A DNA stretch of 64,000 nt, taken from Ophiobolus disseminans (lineage: Eukaryota; Ascomycota; Dothideomycetes; Pleosporales; Phaeosphaeriaceae). The translations under genes and the position numbers were made by a program. This document shows, piece after piece, positions 33,406-46,300 of the stretch; within the stretch, counting starts at the first letter, position 1, and each line of letters starts with the position of its first letter. Below the pieces are notes generated by a model. The model did not search any database and had not been told where the DNA came from. It worked only from the letters and a program-made list of their open reading frames with translations. The stretch is from NCBI GenBank assembly GCA_010093685.1, contig MU006231.1, forward strand, positions 296,428-360,427, written 5' to 3'.

Positions 33406-34609
33406 ATGGACGTCCGACCCCCCGCTTCCCCCACAGGCGTACGCCCTTACAACACGTTCCTCCTCGTGACCCTCGCCCTCTGCTCCTTAGCCGGCGCATG
33501 GTTCATGCGCATCTCCCTCGCTGTGCACGATGCGCCCGTGGGCTTCCTCGACGTCGTTGCATCAGGCGCGCATCCCAACGGCATAGCCATCAAGAAAAGC
33601 TACACGGGCCTCAAGCCGCTCGACGACGGGCTGGCTATGCTAGTTACTGCGTTCTTGCCCGGTACAGCGGGCTGGAACGAGGCGTTTTACTGGCAGCAGG
33701 TGCATTTTTTGAGCCAGTTTACTGCCATGGTGGCGATTATGAATGTTGAAGCTTGTAGGGAGAAGAATAGGGGGCGATGGATTAAGTAGTGAGTCTTCCT
33801 GCATGAATATGTGTATGGGTATGTGCTGAGTGCTGATTGGATGTAGCACGGCTGTGTGGGCGCTGCTGTACCAGAACATCGGCGGTGCGATTGTAGTATG
33901 CATATGGTGGTTTCTCTTCCATCGCATCTCAGGACAGAACAGTTATTTCCTATCCGGCCGCACCGTCCCAGTGCAATACGCGCGCCTCATTCTACCCGCG
34001 ACGCTTGTGTTGTACCTGGGTCCTACGATCGCCATGTTCTGGCCCGGGCAGTCTATCTCGCAAATCCAGAATTTCGTCGCGCTGTGGCAATTCGCGCCCA
34101 TCTTCGTCAACATCCCCTTATGGCTCGCAGCACCGTACGTTTCGTCCGCACCAGCTTCGGGGGCGGCAAAGACGGCAGATCTTCCGCATCTCAAGGTCCT
34201 GTACTACGTCCTGTTCTTCGTCTCAATGGTTTCGCAAGGGGTTGTTGTTTTCAATGTCGTTGCGTCCGAGGAGCCGGGGGTGGAGCTTTGGCGCGTCTTT
34301 GTGCCTAGCTCTGCGCACTGGTTGACGTCCATGGATATGGGCTTGTTGTATATTTTCCAGTGGGATTGGATCATCATCGCAATTATGCATGTTTTGCCAG
34401 GCATCATAGCTGTGTTCGACATCCAGCGCTTTGTGCCGGACATTGATACGGACAATGATCGGCTCCTCAAGGGCGTGTATATTGTCGTTGCGCTGGTGGC
34501 GTTGGGCGGACCCGGGGCTTCTCTGGCGGCGATTTGGGGCTTTAGGGAGGAGCAGTTGGCGGTTATTGAGGAGCGGGCTGAGAAGGCGGAAGTGAAGAAG
34601 GGGAATTGA
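33406..34609 (+). CDS. Integral membrane protein, about eight TM segments
   Basis: Two exons, 33406-33788 and 33847-34609, with a 58-nt intron (GTGAGT...GTAG) whose splicing gives RWIKYTAVWALLYQNIGG. The product has 381 residues. Hydrophobic segments include FLLVTLALCSLAGAWFM, AVWALLYQNIGGAIVVCIWW, LILPATLVLYLGPTIAMFW, FAPIFVNIPLWLAAPYV, LYYVLFFVSMVSQGVVVFNV, WIIIAIMHVLPGIIAVF and YIVVALVALGGPGASLAAIW; the C-terminus is charged and cytosolic-looking. There is no signal peptide cleavage motif, ATPase or transporter signature. It resembles unassigned fungal polytopic proteins that sometimes sit in metabolite clusters, but no cluster enzymes are nearby, so no role is proposed. Confidence 0.8.
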
Positions 34610-34796
34610 GTATCGAGGACTCCATGTGAAGAGCTGGGTGAAAAGTGTATTATACGTAACCACAACATTAGATGAGGAAGAAGAGTCACAATGGCTTGTC
34701 GAAGGCAAGCAAGTCAAATCTATTGCGTGTACATATCGAAACAAGTTCCCAATCACGTCAAGCCCCTACCTATTCCACATCGCCCAAACTGCCCCT

Positions 34797-35165
34797 TCAC
34801 ATTTCCGTCCCTCCACCTGCCCCTCCGCCACGATACGTCCACTTCCTGTCCATCTCCACTCTCAGGCTCCCGTCATCCTTCGTAATCGGCACCGTCTTCC
34901 CCAAGACCCACAGGCGTCTCTCCTCGCTCCTCTCAGGATATAACAACGGCTCCAATATTTCTGCTAAGGCCTCGTTGAGCAACTTCTCCATCAGCTTGGG
35001 GGTGATGTTAGAAAGCTCTGCCTCGATAGCGGCAAGAAATTGGGATTTTATGGAGCTTTCGATGCGCTGTGAGAGTTGGTTGGTGACGGTGGGGATGATG
35101 TTTGTTAGTATAGTTTCGGCGAGTTGGGCTTGGGTTTGCGTGAGTGGGGGTGTTGGGTTGGTCAT
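34797..35165 (-). CDS. Small helical hypothetical protein
   Basis: A 122-residue ORF from an ATG at 35165. About residues 8-75 are strongly helical with regular hydrophobic spacing (TILTNIIPTVTNQLSQRIES, AIEAELSNITPKLMEKLL), and the C-terminus is Gly-rich. It converges with the membrane-protein gene (187 bp between stops). No domain was recognised; the call rests on amphipathic helical composition and a clean start. Confidence 0.55.
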   Translation of the reverse strand: MTNPTPPLTQTQAQLAETILTNIIPTVTNQLSQRIESSIKSQFLAAIEAELSNITPKLMEKLLNEALAEILEPLLYPERSEERRLWVLGKTVPITKDDGSLRVEMDRKWTYRGGGAGGGTEM

Positions 35166-35645
35166 TGTGAATAAAATGATGGGAACGTGTTTTTGTGATG
35201 GGAGTGGTAGGTGGCGGGCTGGTGTATTATATACATTATGTGTTTGCTACCGAAAGTCAGAGAAGGACGCAGGTCTTGTGACTTGTGCTTTGTATGGTGC
35301 TGGCATGTTCGATGTAGGTGCTTGAAGGTTCTTTGTGTTTGCTTGAAGCACGGGTATTTCTTGGAAATGTGGAGAAGATGACGACTCAGAAAGTTGATGA
35401 GGGAGAAAGTACCGGTACGTACACAGTGAGTGTCGAGAAAAGCGACGGAGAAGAAACGGCGTAAGCCAATGACACAAGAATAAAAAAACGGCCCAATTAA
35501 GAGAAATGCGACAGACAAATGCTTTGTATGACCTAGCTGTATATATATCTCGAATTGCTCAATCGGAGCTTCACGTCTCACTGCGTTAGTCTGCTCCAAA
35601 AGACTTTAACGACTATACATGGCAATCCACCTCCCCCAAGCATAC
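35166..35645. other. Intergenic, 480 bp
   Basis: It holds the promoter of the small helical gene and the 3' end of vps18. A frame on the minus strand (35162-35599) has no ATG-led coding character. Confidence 0.45.
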
Positions 35646-38600
35646 CTACAGCGCCCACTCCCCCTTATCATCCGAACTAGTGATAAACGGCTCATTAATC
35701 AGTTTCACAGCCATTTCTCCACACAACACACTACCCAACCGTTAGCAATCGTTCGCAATACACAGGACAACGCGCAAAACTTACCAACTCGACCCCACAA
35801 GCGCATCTAGCTCTCTGATCGCTTTCTCCCTCCTCCCCCCACTGATCGTCCCCTTGCTGACATCCGTCTGTAATTCCGCGATCCTCTTCCCGCGCGCAAT
35901 ACCTGCGAGTTCCACGACTTTCTTGGCTAGACAGTCGCTATGGAACGCATGCTGGCACGGGAACACGAAGAATTGGCGCGCGAGCAACGGTAAGCCGCAG
36001 ACGTAGCAGCGCTCACCAGGTTCGACGATCGCATAGCGTTGTTCGAGAGCTTTGATGTCGGACTTGATGTGTTGCGCCGTGAGTTCCGAGTCGTCCATTT
36101 CGGATTTGAGGTTGTCGATGCGGCGGCTGTAGTCCTCGAGCGCTGTGCATATTTCTTCTTTGAAGTCGTCGATGACTACAAAGTCGGGGAAGAAGGGAAT
36201 CAGATCTTCGATTCGGAGCAGGTCAACACGGCGTAGGAACTCGATTGCGTTTTTGATACCTGAGGACTGCGAGATGACTTTCTTGGCGATGGCGAGCCAG
36301 AGCTTCTTGCGCAAGGCGGGTGAGGTGTTGGACCGGTCGGCGACGGATGATGCGAGGTCGACTTCGTCGTATTTGAGAGCAAGATCCACGGCCTGTACGT
36401 ATTGCTGCATTGAGCTGTAGATGTGGACGCATGACTGGACACGTTTGTGCTGGATGCAGAGTCGAAGGGCGAAGTCGGCATCATAATTTTGCTCGTGAGC
36501 TAGGGATTGGCCCTCGAGGTAAGCAAGTAGCGCTGACTCGTCTTTTGTTGTGTGAGAGGCGTATATTGAGATGAGCGTGTTGTGGACTGCTGCGTCTGTT
36601 GAGTTGTGTTGGTTGATCTCGAACAGCAGGTAGCGCACTGCTTGATTTTGGCTGAGTGTGACCTTGGTCGAGTTGTTGTAATTGAGGAACGCCGGGATAA
36701 GCTTCTGGGCGTTAAAAGTGGAGTGGCGCATCATGATGTCAACCAGCTCTACTGGCACATGTGCCATTAGCACGCTGCTGTACTTGTAAAAGATCTCAGG
36801 GTCGGTCTGCTTCTTGAGAACGCCCAATGACTCCTGCCATCGTTCCCGCTGTACCCAGTATGAGAGCACATAGTTGTAATCGTTCACAACTGTAGCAAAG
36901 TACAGTAGCTCTTCTTCCCGGCCGTGGCTGCTGATGATCTCATACACGGTCTTGCGATCCAGGTCTGATTTGTACTTGGACGCGAAGTCTTGGTACTCCT
37001 TCCTGATTACCGATAACTGGTCGTGAGTCTCGGCGGTATTCATGCTCTCCGACAGCTCAGCTCTGGTGGTGATGGTATCGTCGAGGGTGTTTAGTTTCGC
37101 CATATACAGCTCAACCAGCCAGGTAGCTACCATCGTCCTCTGCATGATGGAAGACTTCTTGAGCGTAGACAGCTTGGTGAGCAGATACTTCCGCAAAGCA
37201 TCCTGCTCGCCCTTGTCGATGAAGGCCAATGCAACCTGCTCAAACGGCTTCGTGCTGCGTCCATAGACTGCAGCAGCCTCCATATATTGGCCTTTGCCTA
37301 CGAGATAATCACCAGACGCAGTTGCAACTGCATCCTTTTGCGTTGATGTCTTTGCGAACTGTGAGGCGGCATCGAAATGCTGCGCATTCAGCATGATCTT
37401 CCAGATATCTCTCGTCTCATCAGTAACAACAACCTCAAAGATTTCCCTAGTGGTAAAGAGCCAATAAGTGTTCTTCTTGAGGTCGGCTACAAGTCCAACT
37501 GCGCTCTGGCCTGGGTCAAGAACGACTTGGTCCATAACAACCGTGTCGTCGAGACGATTGATGGCAACAATCCTGCCCTCGACCAGCTGGAGAATGTGCC
37601 ATTGGCTCAAGATCATTGAGCTGACGGCGTCTTGTGTCTTCTTTATCCTGCCGCTGGCGGTTTGCGAGGGTGGGATTTGTGATCGAGGCAGCATCTTGGA
37701 GTCTCCCAGCACCTTGCCACCCAGCTCAGATGTGTCTTGCGATAGGTAGAGTTTACCGTGCAAGACGCCCTGAGACGTCAACCATCCATATATCCTCTCG
37801 CTATTCGCTTGTTCATAGTTGGTGGTTTCCTGATTCTCTGGAGAAACGGCGAGGAGTGATGTTGCGGAAGGTGCAGGGTTGGATATCTCGTGTACGGTGG
37901 CAGATTCGCTTTCGAAGAGTTTGGAGAAGATGGATCCGCTCCCTTCAGACCCCGATCGACCAAGCTTTCCCGAAAAGTGTAGGAATGACGATGGTGTTGC
38001 TATTATGATCCGCCGCAAGTCTGCACGTCCAGGCACAGCGTCTGTCCACAGACCCACGATTGGCCCGTCGTTGGTTTGGTAGACATTCTTCAGATATCTC
38101 TCTTCCCTCCGGTAGAACTCGGACGAAGGCTCAATGTACACCTCGTATACATTACCATCCGAAGCGCCCACTAGAATCTCGCGTGTCGATGCAGTCGGTT
38201 GTGAGGGGTTCCACGATATGCTTTCTATGACGACGCCTTTTAGTCTTGATAGTGCTTTTGGTGTCCGTGATTGTGTGTGAAGGTAGTAGTTCTCGGCGAG
38301 GGTCGTAGTCACGATGAGGTGCGAGGCGGATGGGTCGAGGAAGAGGCGCCTGATGACGCCGACTTCTGAGGGCTTCTTCGGCAGGTCGATGTCTTCGAAA
38401 TAGTAAGTCACTGTGTAGTGTAAATATGTAGGGCATGTCGCTCACGAACCATCTATGTCTGCAGGACTATCCAGATCTATGCGCAGGATACGCCCGGTCG
38501 AAAGCGCAAGTATCAGGACATTGTTCGCTACGGCGGCAGCTACGAAGTCGGAAGATATGTTGAACTGCAGCGACACGCGCTCTATATTGAACATGGGCAG

Positions 38601-38669
38601 CGACGCATCTTGGTCCTGCATGTTGCTCGTGCTGGGCGGAGCATATCCGCTCCCCATGTCGTATGCCAT
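35646..38669 (-). CDS. vps18: Vps18/Pep3, HOPS and CORVET tethering subunit
   Basis: Three exons: 38669-38450, 38392-35785 and 35730-35646, with introns of 57 and 54 nt. The first join restores LDSPADIDDIDLPKKPSEVG, as in Vps18 of other fungi; the second adds a short last exon reading CVLCGEMAVKLINEPFI. The product has 970 residues, normal for fungal Vps18. The N-terminal half is the Pep3/deep orange beta-propeller region, the middle is a helical clathrin-type repeat solenoid, and the C-terminus is a RING-H2 (CYVCGLPLLARQFFVFPCQH, AFHSDC, then CVLC in the last exon). Vps18 is a core subunit of the HOPS and CORVET complexes that tether endosomes and vacuoles before SNARE-mediated fusion. It is divergent from the mitochondrial-type gene at 39.2 kb. 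Confidence 0.95.
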
Positions 38670-39195
38670 GCCGGGCTCAGGTCGCGCTTATCGCTATCGT
38701 GGGGTTGTGATCATGGCACCCGTAGACCTCGGCAGCTTCAGCCGCGTTCAAAGCCCTGTTCGTCGCGGTAACCAGCGCGTTGTGGAGAGTTGCGTGGGAG
38801 CGCATCAGTGACGCCTGAGCTTGGATCTTGGGCGCAGGAGATTAAGCGGGGATTATTCGGATCTAACCTTGCCATCACCACCATCCAAACTTCACTGACT
38901 CTCTTCGCCCACACTCGGACTACACCAAGACGACATCTAGTCTCAGGACAAAATTACGTCCGGTTCTCGCTTCATGCCTCCCTTAACTAGTGAGCGTTCG
39001 CTTGCAATCATTACGTGAGCTTGGTACACAAACAACAGGCTGACACACCTCGCGATTCTGAAGCAGCGAGGCCAGTCCAGCTAGAGCATAGCGTATGGCT
39101 GCTTCTCGGTGCCATTCATCTTCCACACCATTGACTCTTTTCGGACTTGGTAGTCAATCTTATGGTGTAAGACGGTATATAAGCTCACGACAGGA
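38670..39195. promoter_or_regulatory. Divergent promoter, vps18 and 39.2-kb gene
   Basis: A 526-bp region between two divergent starts. No ORF with coding character and no striking motif was seen. Confidence 0.5.
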
Positions 39196-39917
39196 ATGTC
39201 TCTTCCCCGCACGCTCACCACTTGTCGCATTGCACCTCGCATCACCACCCGTCTATTATCTCCGTGCAGACGAACGTTTTCAGCATCTTCCTTCAGAATG
39301 TCTCCCATCCCCGTCGTTGTCATTGGTAAAATGGGCGAGGTTGCGACTGCAGTCCGCAAAGGCTTGACGCCTGAATATGATGGTACGCTCGTCTCGAACA
39401 GCTCTCTAGTACTTTCTGTGCATTGGCATATCACGTTACGAGTAACAAGTTCACGACCATGACTAACGGTATGAATGTTCATAGTCACACACATCATGTT
39501 GACTGTCGAACACGCCCTGAAAGACCTTCCCTTGCTACTCTCCAATCCCTCCCAAACCCCGGCGGATACAGCCGAGAACCTCGGTTCCAAGAACTACGGT
39601 AGCCGACCACGTATCGTTGCTATCGGTGGTGGTCACAGCGAAGAGGACTTCAGGGATATCAAGGCTGGATGCAAGGATGTAGAGAAAGGCATTATTTGGG
39701 TGAGTAACTACCATGCAACCCCGACTGTGGATGCCAGTGGACTGACAAATCGTACCAGATCAAAAAAGATATCTCCAAACTCACGCAGAAGCCGGACTTC
39801 AGCAACCTTGAGGCATACGGTGCATTGACAGCTCAGCAAATGAAGGAGAAACTCAACGCAATGGAACTTGACAAACCGGGAAACGAGGACGTTGAAGGTG
39901 TACACTACTTCTCCTGA
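39196..39917 (+). CDS. Small conserved protein, probable mitochondrial targeting
   Basis: Three exons: 39196-39382, 39485-39699 and 39759-39917, with introns of 102 and 59 nt; splicing gives GLTPEYDVTHIMLTVEHAL and KGIIWIKKDISKLTQKPD. The product has 186 residues. Residues 1-34 (MSLPRTLTTCRIAPRITTRL...RRTFSASSFR) form a basic, Ser/Arg-rich presequence with a typical RRTFSAS cleavage context. A second ATG at 39298 starts exactly at the mature-looking domain (MSPIPVVVIGKMGEV), so a cytosolic form could also be made. The domain looks Rossmann-like (strand PVVVIGKM, later RIVAIGGGHSEEDF) and short, without a catalytic motif that I know. The last exon is helical. The function is unknown. It converges with the ABCG gene 55 bp away. 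Confidence 0.8.
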
Positions 39918-39972
39918 CTCCAGAGTAGATTATGATACCTCACAACCCATATTACAACAATACATCCACCCC

Positions 39973-42203
39973 CTAATGCTTCCTCAGATACAACACCACC
40001 CATCCCAACATCCTATACGCAAATATAATAACAAGCATATACCCCACATACTTACCCACATCCCCCGTCCCATACCCATACTGCGCCAACACCGCCTTGC
40101 CCTCAACCACACACTGCTCCTCCAGTGCACTCGCATACATACACTTGCACCCCTCTCCGCAGCTATAATTCCTGCTCCCGAACTCATTCACCATCATGCC
40201 GCGGAAGACGTAGCCCTGGTAGTCGATGTAGTGGAACACGTAGCGCCAGAAGGGGTTGAGGGCTTGGGGCTGGACCTGTAGGGCGTTAGTATACTGGTAA
40301 GAGGAAGTTGGGATGGGGAGGGGTATAGGGGGGAATGGAAGTGTAGAGAAGGAAGACATACCATAAAACCCCCAACACACATCCACAAGCCATTCGCAAA
40401 CGCCGTCGCCGCCAACGCCACCACAAATACCGGCACCAGCGACGCCAACAATACAACCAAACTCTCAGCCGCTAGTAAATCCAAAAATAACCACATCACC
40501 CACGTCCAGAAGCCTTGCGCCGTCGGATTGAAATTCCCCAACCAGTACCCCACAACGCTGAACAGCACGGCTATCAAAAATAAATACGGCACCCCGATTA
40601 CGAAATTCGCCAGCATGAAGGAAGTGGGGCCGTATAGCCCGTTCGCGCGCTCTTTGGTGTAGAGTGAGAGATCTTCGAGGTACGAGGGTATGTACGCGAC
40701 GGCCATGAAGGACATGAACGCGCCGCCGAAGAAGATGGCGTTGGTGAAGGCTTGAATATTTGCTTGTGTTGGGGACAGGCGTAGCCAGACGGTGCCCATC
40801 ATGATGGCGAGGCCAAGATACATTGCGATGCGGATGCCGTAGGCGACGACGTCGCGGTGGGATTTTATGAAGGAGCGGTGGATGAGGGCTAAGAGGGTGG
40901 TTACGGGGGATGCGGAGGAGGGGGTGAGAGTGAGCGGGTGTGTTGTGCTGGGTGGTGGGGTGGATAGAGTTTGGGCCAGGGCTGTAGCGGCGGGGGAGTG
41001 TGTCCAAGCAGTGTGTAGGTGTGTGAGGTGGTTCTCAGAAGACTTTGAGGTGGAGTCGGGTGAGAAGTCGGTGTTTGTGAGGTGGAGGAGGAATTCGGCG
41101 GGGTTGGTGTAGAGTGGCATCTTTTCCCCGTCAGTCAACACTTCCTTCATGTAAGACTCACTCTAATAGGGACGACGTACCTCATACCCCAACCCCCCAA
41201 AATACCCTCGCACATCCCCCACCGGCCCATTGTACACCACCTTCCCCTTCGATAACAACATCAGCTTATCAAACAGCTCAAACGTCGCCGTGGATGGTTG
41301 GTGTATCGACGCAATCACAAGTATCTAATATCCCGTTAGCCACAAATCTCCATTTTCTTACATCACCACCTCCGTTTTCTTCTATGTCCATTCCAGTCCC
41401 CCGACAACATACCTTAAACTCCCTCGCCACCTCCCTCACAAACCGCATAACCTCCCAACTCGCCCTCGCATCCAGCCCACTCGTCGGCTCATCCAAGAAC
41501 AGCACCTTCGGGCCCGTAATCAACTGGCTCGCAACGCTAACACGGCGTTTCTGCCCGCCCGATACGCCTTTGCGGAGCGGCGTACCGATCAGCGTGTTGG
41601 CTTGGTGCGTAAGGCCGAAGGATTGTAAAAGGGAGGTGATGCGGGATGTGCGTTCGCTGGCGGATATGGACCTGTTGTGTGTTAGAGAAGATGGTAATGG
41701 GAAAGGGGGGGCGGGCGGGTTACGCTGGCAATCCAAGTTTAGCTGCAAAGTAGAGTGTTTCGCGGACTGTGAGCGAGCCTACGAGTGCATCTTCTTGCTC
41801 GACGTAGCCGCTGAGTTTCCTAAAGCTCTCCAGATCCGTCGTCTTGCCATTTACATACAGTTCTTGCTGAACGATTGCTTTTGGAATCGCGGCGCGGTGC
41901 GCGAGGATGTTGAGGAGTGTGGTTTTGCCAGAGCCACTTTACACATAGCTGTCAGCTCAAACATCAAGTACCTATTGAGATGGATAATACATACCTCGGG
42001 CCCATGAGAGCAAGCACTTCCCCTGCCTCGACGATGCCGTTTACGTTTGAGAGGATGTCTATGGGTTGTTTTGTTGCGCGGTCGTTTACGGTGACGGAGA
42101 TGTTGGACCAGCTGAAAGTGCGGACTGTGTCGTTTGTTAGGTGTGTATAATCTTGCGTTCCTGCGTCTTTTTCGACGTCTGCTGAGATGTTTGAGGTGGA
42201 CAT
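39973..42203 (-). CDS. ABCG (White/WBC-type) half transporter
   Basis: Six exons: 42203-41995, 41936-41724, 41671-41413, 41324-41181, 41120-40362 and 40275-39973; introns 58, 52, 88, 60 and 86 nt. All joins keep the frame; the product has 628 residues. The nucleotide-binding domain comes first, as in ABCG proteins: Walker A MGPSGSGKTTLLNIL (split by intron 1), signature VSGGQKRR, Walker B VLFLDEPTSGLD, switch-region His in ASIHQPS. Then come a linker with NPAEFLLHLTNTDFS and six membrane segments, with an extracellular loop between TM5 and TM6 rich in cysteine (CGEGCKCMYASALEEQC) typical of ABCG dimers. As a half transporter it must dimerise to export lipids, sterols or drugs; the substrate is not predictable. 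Confidence 0.93.
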
Positions 42204-43336
42204 GATGGCGTTGGATTCGTGATTCGTCAATCTGCGATGCAAGCCGACGATACCGAGGTACCTTATAAATAAATTGTGAGAAGTTAAGAGTCAGAAAGCC
42301 ATTACCATCCCAAGCAGCCCAAACCATACTTAAGAACCTCATTTTCACGTCGCACTACCAAGACGCACAGTCATCGGCGACCTCGGGGTATTCTATTCTC
42401 TGCTTACTCTCCGCCGTAGCCCCAAAAGTCTGGTGGTGTGGATGGCCTTACCACACCACCACTACCCAGTCTCCAGCTCGTGGACAAGGTTACTGGTCAT
42501 TTTACGCCGATAGAATCGCCGTGGACACTCAGCCTTGCGGTAAGTGTACTAGGATACAGGCCCGATTCGACGCAAAATGCTATGGTGATGCGCCGAAACG
42601 AACGCCTCGGGATCTTCGATGCTGGAAAAGGGAATCTGGGCGGTTTGGTGTCGTCGCCATGAAATTGAAACAGTGTACAAGTAATTTGCGTTGCTGCCCA
42701 AGTGTGCAGCGTTGCAATGTTCCCTCACCATGCATGACATCTTCAGCCCTACCCGCTTACCCTACTTCGTACACCCACCACCATTCCACATCCTCAGCCT
42801 CGTAAAAGCCGTCAGCAAATGATTCCCTCCCCTGCATGATCAGTCATCTTACCCGCAAAGCCACGTGCGACGCGCCGATGGGCTGACCGCCTCGGCGACG
42901 TTGCGCAGCGGCATCGAAAACGTCGGCGACCACCCGCAAAGCTGCAGGGCTACGTCGCCGGATCTAACAAGTACTACTAGTCGACTGCGCGTGCGCGAAA
43001 TGTGCCTGAGAAATTGGTTGTCGAGTGAATATAGTTTATTGCTGTGGTAAGGTACAATGAAGCTACATTTATTTCGTTCTGCTGAGTACTGGATGCTGGC
43101 GTTGAGGCATCCAACATTGGAAGTCTTCGCACACACGTGTGTAGCAGTTCCGGGGTCAGGGATTGAGATCTATCGCCAAGAACACCAGTAACAAGTGTTG
43201 GGGAAAGTTGAAGCGAGTGAGTTCAGCCTTGTCTAGAAGAAGGAAATGGGTTATGAAAGAAGTCCGAATGCGGTGCATATTGATGTGGTTTTTTGCAAGT
43301 CGTAAAGTACACATCCCCACCCCCCACCCACACTAC
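42204..43336. other. Gene-free stretch, 1.13 kb
   Basis: It holds the ABCG promoter and the 3' side of sec8. ORFs here are short with no coding character, and no repeat was recognised. Confidence 0.5.
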
Positions 43337-46300
43337 TCAATACATAAACTCACTAATCTCCAACAACTGCGCATCAAGCGCCCTCTTCGCCCCCACACTG
43401 CTCTCCCTATTCTCCGCATTCAGCCGCTCCTCATAGCACATCTTGAGCAACGCCTCAACACTCTTATCGTCAAACATGCCGCCGGGGACGCCAAAGTCCT
43501 TTCCGAATTCCTTCGCTCTGTCGACGATAGCTTGAGGGCCCGCAGTAAACAAATCAAAGTAGAGCGCGGAGTAAGGCAGCGCAGCGTCGTCTTCGATGTT
43601 CTTGAGATTCTGCTGCAGGACAAGTACGTTGAGTTGCATGTGCGCGCAGCCGTGCATATTCATGCGCGCGATGCGGCTGGTGCATAGGCCGAGGAGGTAT
43701 TTGTCCATGAGGGAGGCGAGGCCGTGTGTCATGCGTGTGTAGGTGGCGGGCGGGCAGTAGCGCGTAACTTGGGTGTCGAAGCTGACGATGCTGGCGTTGA
43801 GGGCGAGGATGGTGGGGGAGGGGTCGTTGAGAGGCGTGTCGATGAAAAGGTTGCGTTGTGTGGAGAGGGCGAGGGAATGGAGGATTGTGCTACGGATGGC
43901 GAGGTGCAGCGTGCGGAGGATGCGGGTGCTTAGGGATTGGTAGGTTGAGACGACGCGGTCGAATTCACTGTGATGTGTTAATGCTTGCTAACAGGATGTG
44001 AAAGATGATGACTTACGAAACAGTCTCCCGATTGAGTGGAAGATAGATAGGTGCACCCTCTGCTCTTGGTTCTGATGAGGAGAGTAGGGTCCACCGCTGG
44101 TTATGCCGCTCCTTGACAGACTCTCCGCGGACCGAGTTTGTAGCTCGATCGCTGATGTATCGAAGCTGTGCTGTTTTGGTAGCTAGCCACTTCATACTGG
44201 TATAAAGCAAACAAAGGCTGGTGATAGTCTTCTTGTCCTGCACCATGTCTGCTTGGTCCAGTGGCTCCTTGACCACTGCTTCGAAGAGGAGCATTGTCTC
44301 GGTATCCACAAGTCGATCAAAGATCTCGCGATTAGATGGATCTGCTTGGAAAATGTCCGACACTTGTTTCTCCATCCCTTCTGCCTCCGCCCATGCAGCT
44401 GGCGCTTTCAGTCGCCGACCGGACGGGGCGGGCTGAGAGCGGCTAATGAGGGCTTTATACCATCCGCCACACTTTTGAGCATATGTGTCCATCTGATTGA
44501 CGATGAGTTGGGAGAAGGCTTGGTCGTGTGGGAGATTATCGAGCATCTTGCAAAAGGCAGAGATGAGAGTGTGGAATTGTGCAGTGCCCTGTAGAGTCAG
44601 CCACGCCCTTGTCAGAGAGAAGTATTATCATACCTTGAAGATCGGCTTCTTGGAGTGTTTCGCCCATTGAGGGTCCTCATTGAACGAGTCGAGATCGATA
44701 AACGTCTGCGAAGCCATCTCGGCGAGCGTCTCGTCAAGCTGTGGGTGGAATACATTGACGAGAAAGTCATCAAGGAACGACGTCAGAGTGCTCATGATGA
44801 TGTCTGAATTGGGCGGCACAACTTCTTTCAAACGATTGAGGAAGTCGAGTGATGGTGGTAGTAGAATTCCCATGTTGAAGACGCTGGGCTCGACAAGTAG
44901 CTTGTGCCCGGTGGCACTGCCGTCGAGATTCGCACTCGTGTCAGCTACCATGTCATTGGGTCTCTTCGCATCAGAGACCAGGCCGGGAACTGATGACTTC
45001 AGGATGAACTCAAGGTCTTCCCGTTCCTGCGCAATGTCGGGGGAGTTTGTATTCATGTCTGAGAGCTTAAACATGCGCTTATTTCTGTCGCGAGGCGCCC
45101 GTGAAAATGCACTGCCAGCTGATGCTTGGCCCTGGCCGCCACGGTATGAAGCATCACCGTCTGTCGCCAGGTAGTCATGTAGTAATGATCGAATCTTGAC
45201 TGTGGTCAGCATTGTGTCTGTGCAAAGTTGTACTCGTCTTACCTCGCTCTGGTAGAGCTTCCACAACTCCTTGAAGCCGCGGGTCAAGGCAGCACCTGAG
45301 GAGTCGCGCAGACCTTCTCTTCGTACAATACCCGCGACCACGTCATGCACAGCTCGATGGCTCTCGGCGATGGCTTCAAATCGAGCGTAGAGGGTCCAGA
45401 GCAGATCGTTGAGCAGCGTAGCTCGAATTTCGTCACTTTGGAGACCGTTCTTATGTTTACTGCCTTTCCTAGATGCATAAGCTCGCAGTATGCTTGGATG
45501 GCGTTGCGCGACCTCATTGTTGGACTTGTCAACCACCTTAAACAGCTCTACCGGCAGTCGCTGTTCGATGGTGTTGATGGCCATCTCTAAGCGGTTCATC
45601 TTGTTGAGGGACTCTATGATGAGCCGTATGTACTGGAAGGTGTCGGTTTCAGGGTTGTGCGTGGAGTCGTCCGTCATCTGACAAAGGTTAGTAGGGCGCA
45701 TCCAAACAGCATGCAATATTTACCGGTTCTGAAGTGTCTAGACCATCGAGGAAGTAATATAATAATCGACCCCTCGCATCTGCCTGCGCGCGCTCGGAAA
45801 TGCCACCCTTGATCTGGTTTTGTGCATACTCCTTCCACCTATCCTCACAGTAGGGCGACTTGAGGTACAGATGGCTGTGAAGCTCCTCGATCAAGATGTC
45901 TGTCAACGACACCTCTTGGTTGCTGAGATAGGTCCGCAGGTCGTTCAGAGCGCCGATCTTCTCCATCTCCGACTTTCTAATCATGAGCAGCGCTTTCTGG
46001 AGGATGTCGACGGCGGTCAGGAAGCGCTTCTCTGATATGCGCGCCTCTAGCTGCTCGGGGACCAGTTGGAGCTCCTCGATCGCGCTGAGCATCTGCAGCA
46101 TCTCGTCGTAGTTCTGCGAGGTGGTGGCGAACTCCTTGAGCTCAGGCTTAGCGGTCGAGAGCTGGGATTTGGCGGATGTCAAGGACGACTTGAGGCTTCT
46201 GACACGGTGCTGGGAGTTTTGTAAACTAGACTGGATCTGATGGAAGGTGCCGATGGAGCTGTTGAAGCCTTGGTGGTGCTCGTTCACGATTGTTTTCAGC

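Noticed and set aside
41114..42007. 297-codon plus-strand ORF
   Set aside because: It is antisense to the ABCG gene, whose exons, motifs and splice sites are all in place on the other strand.
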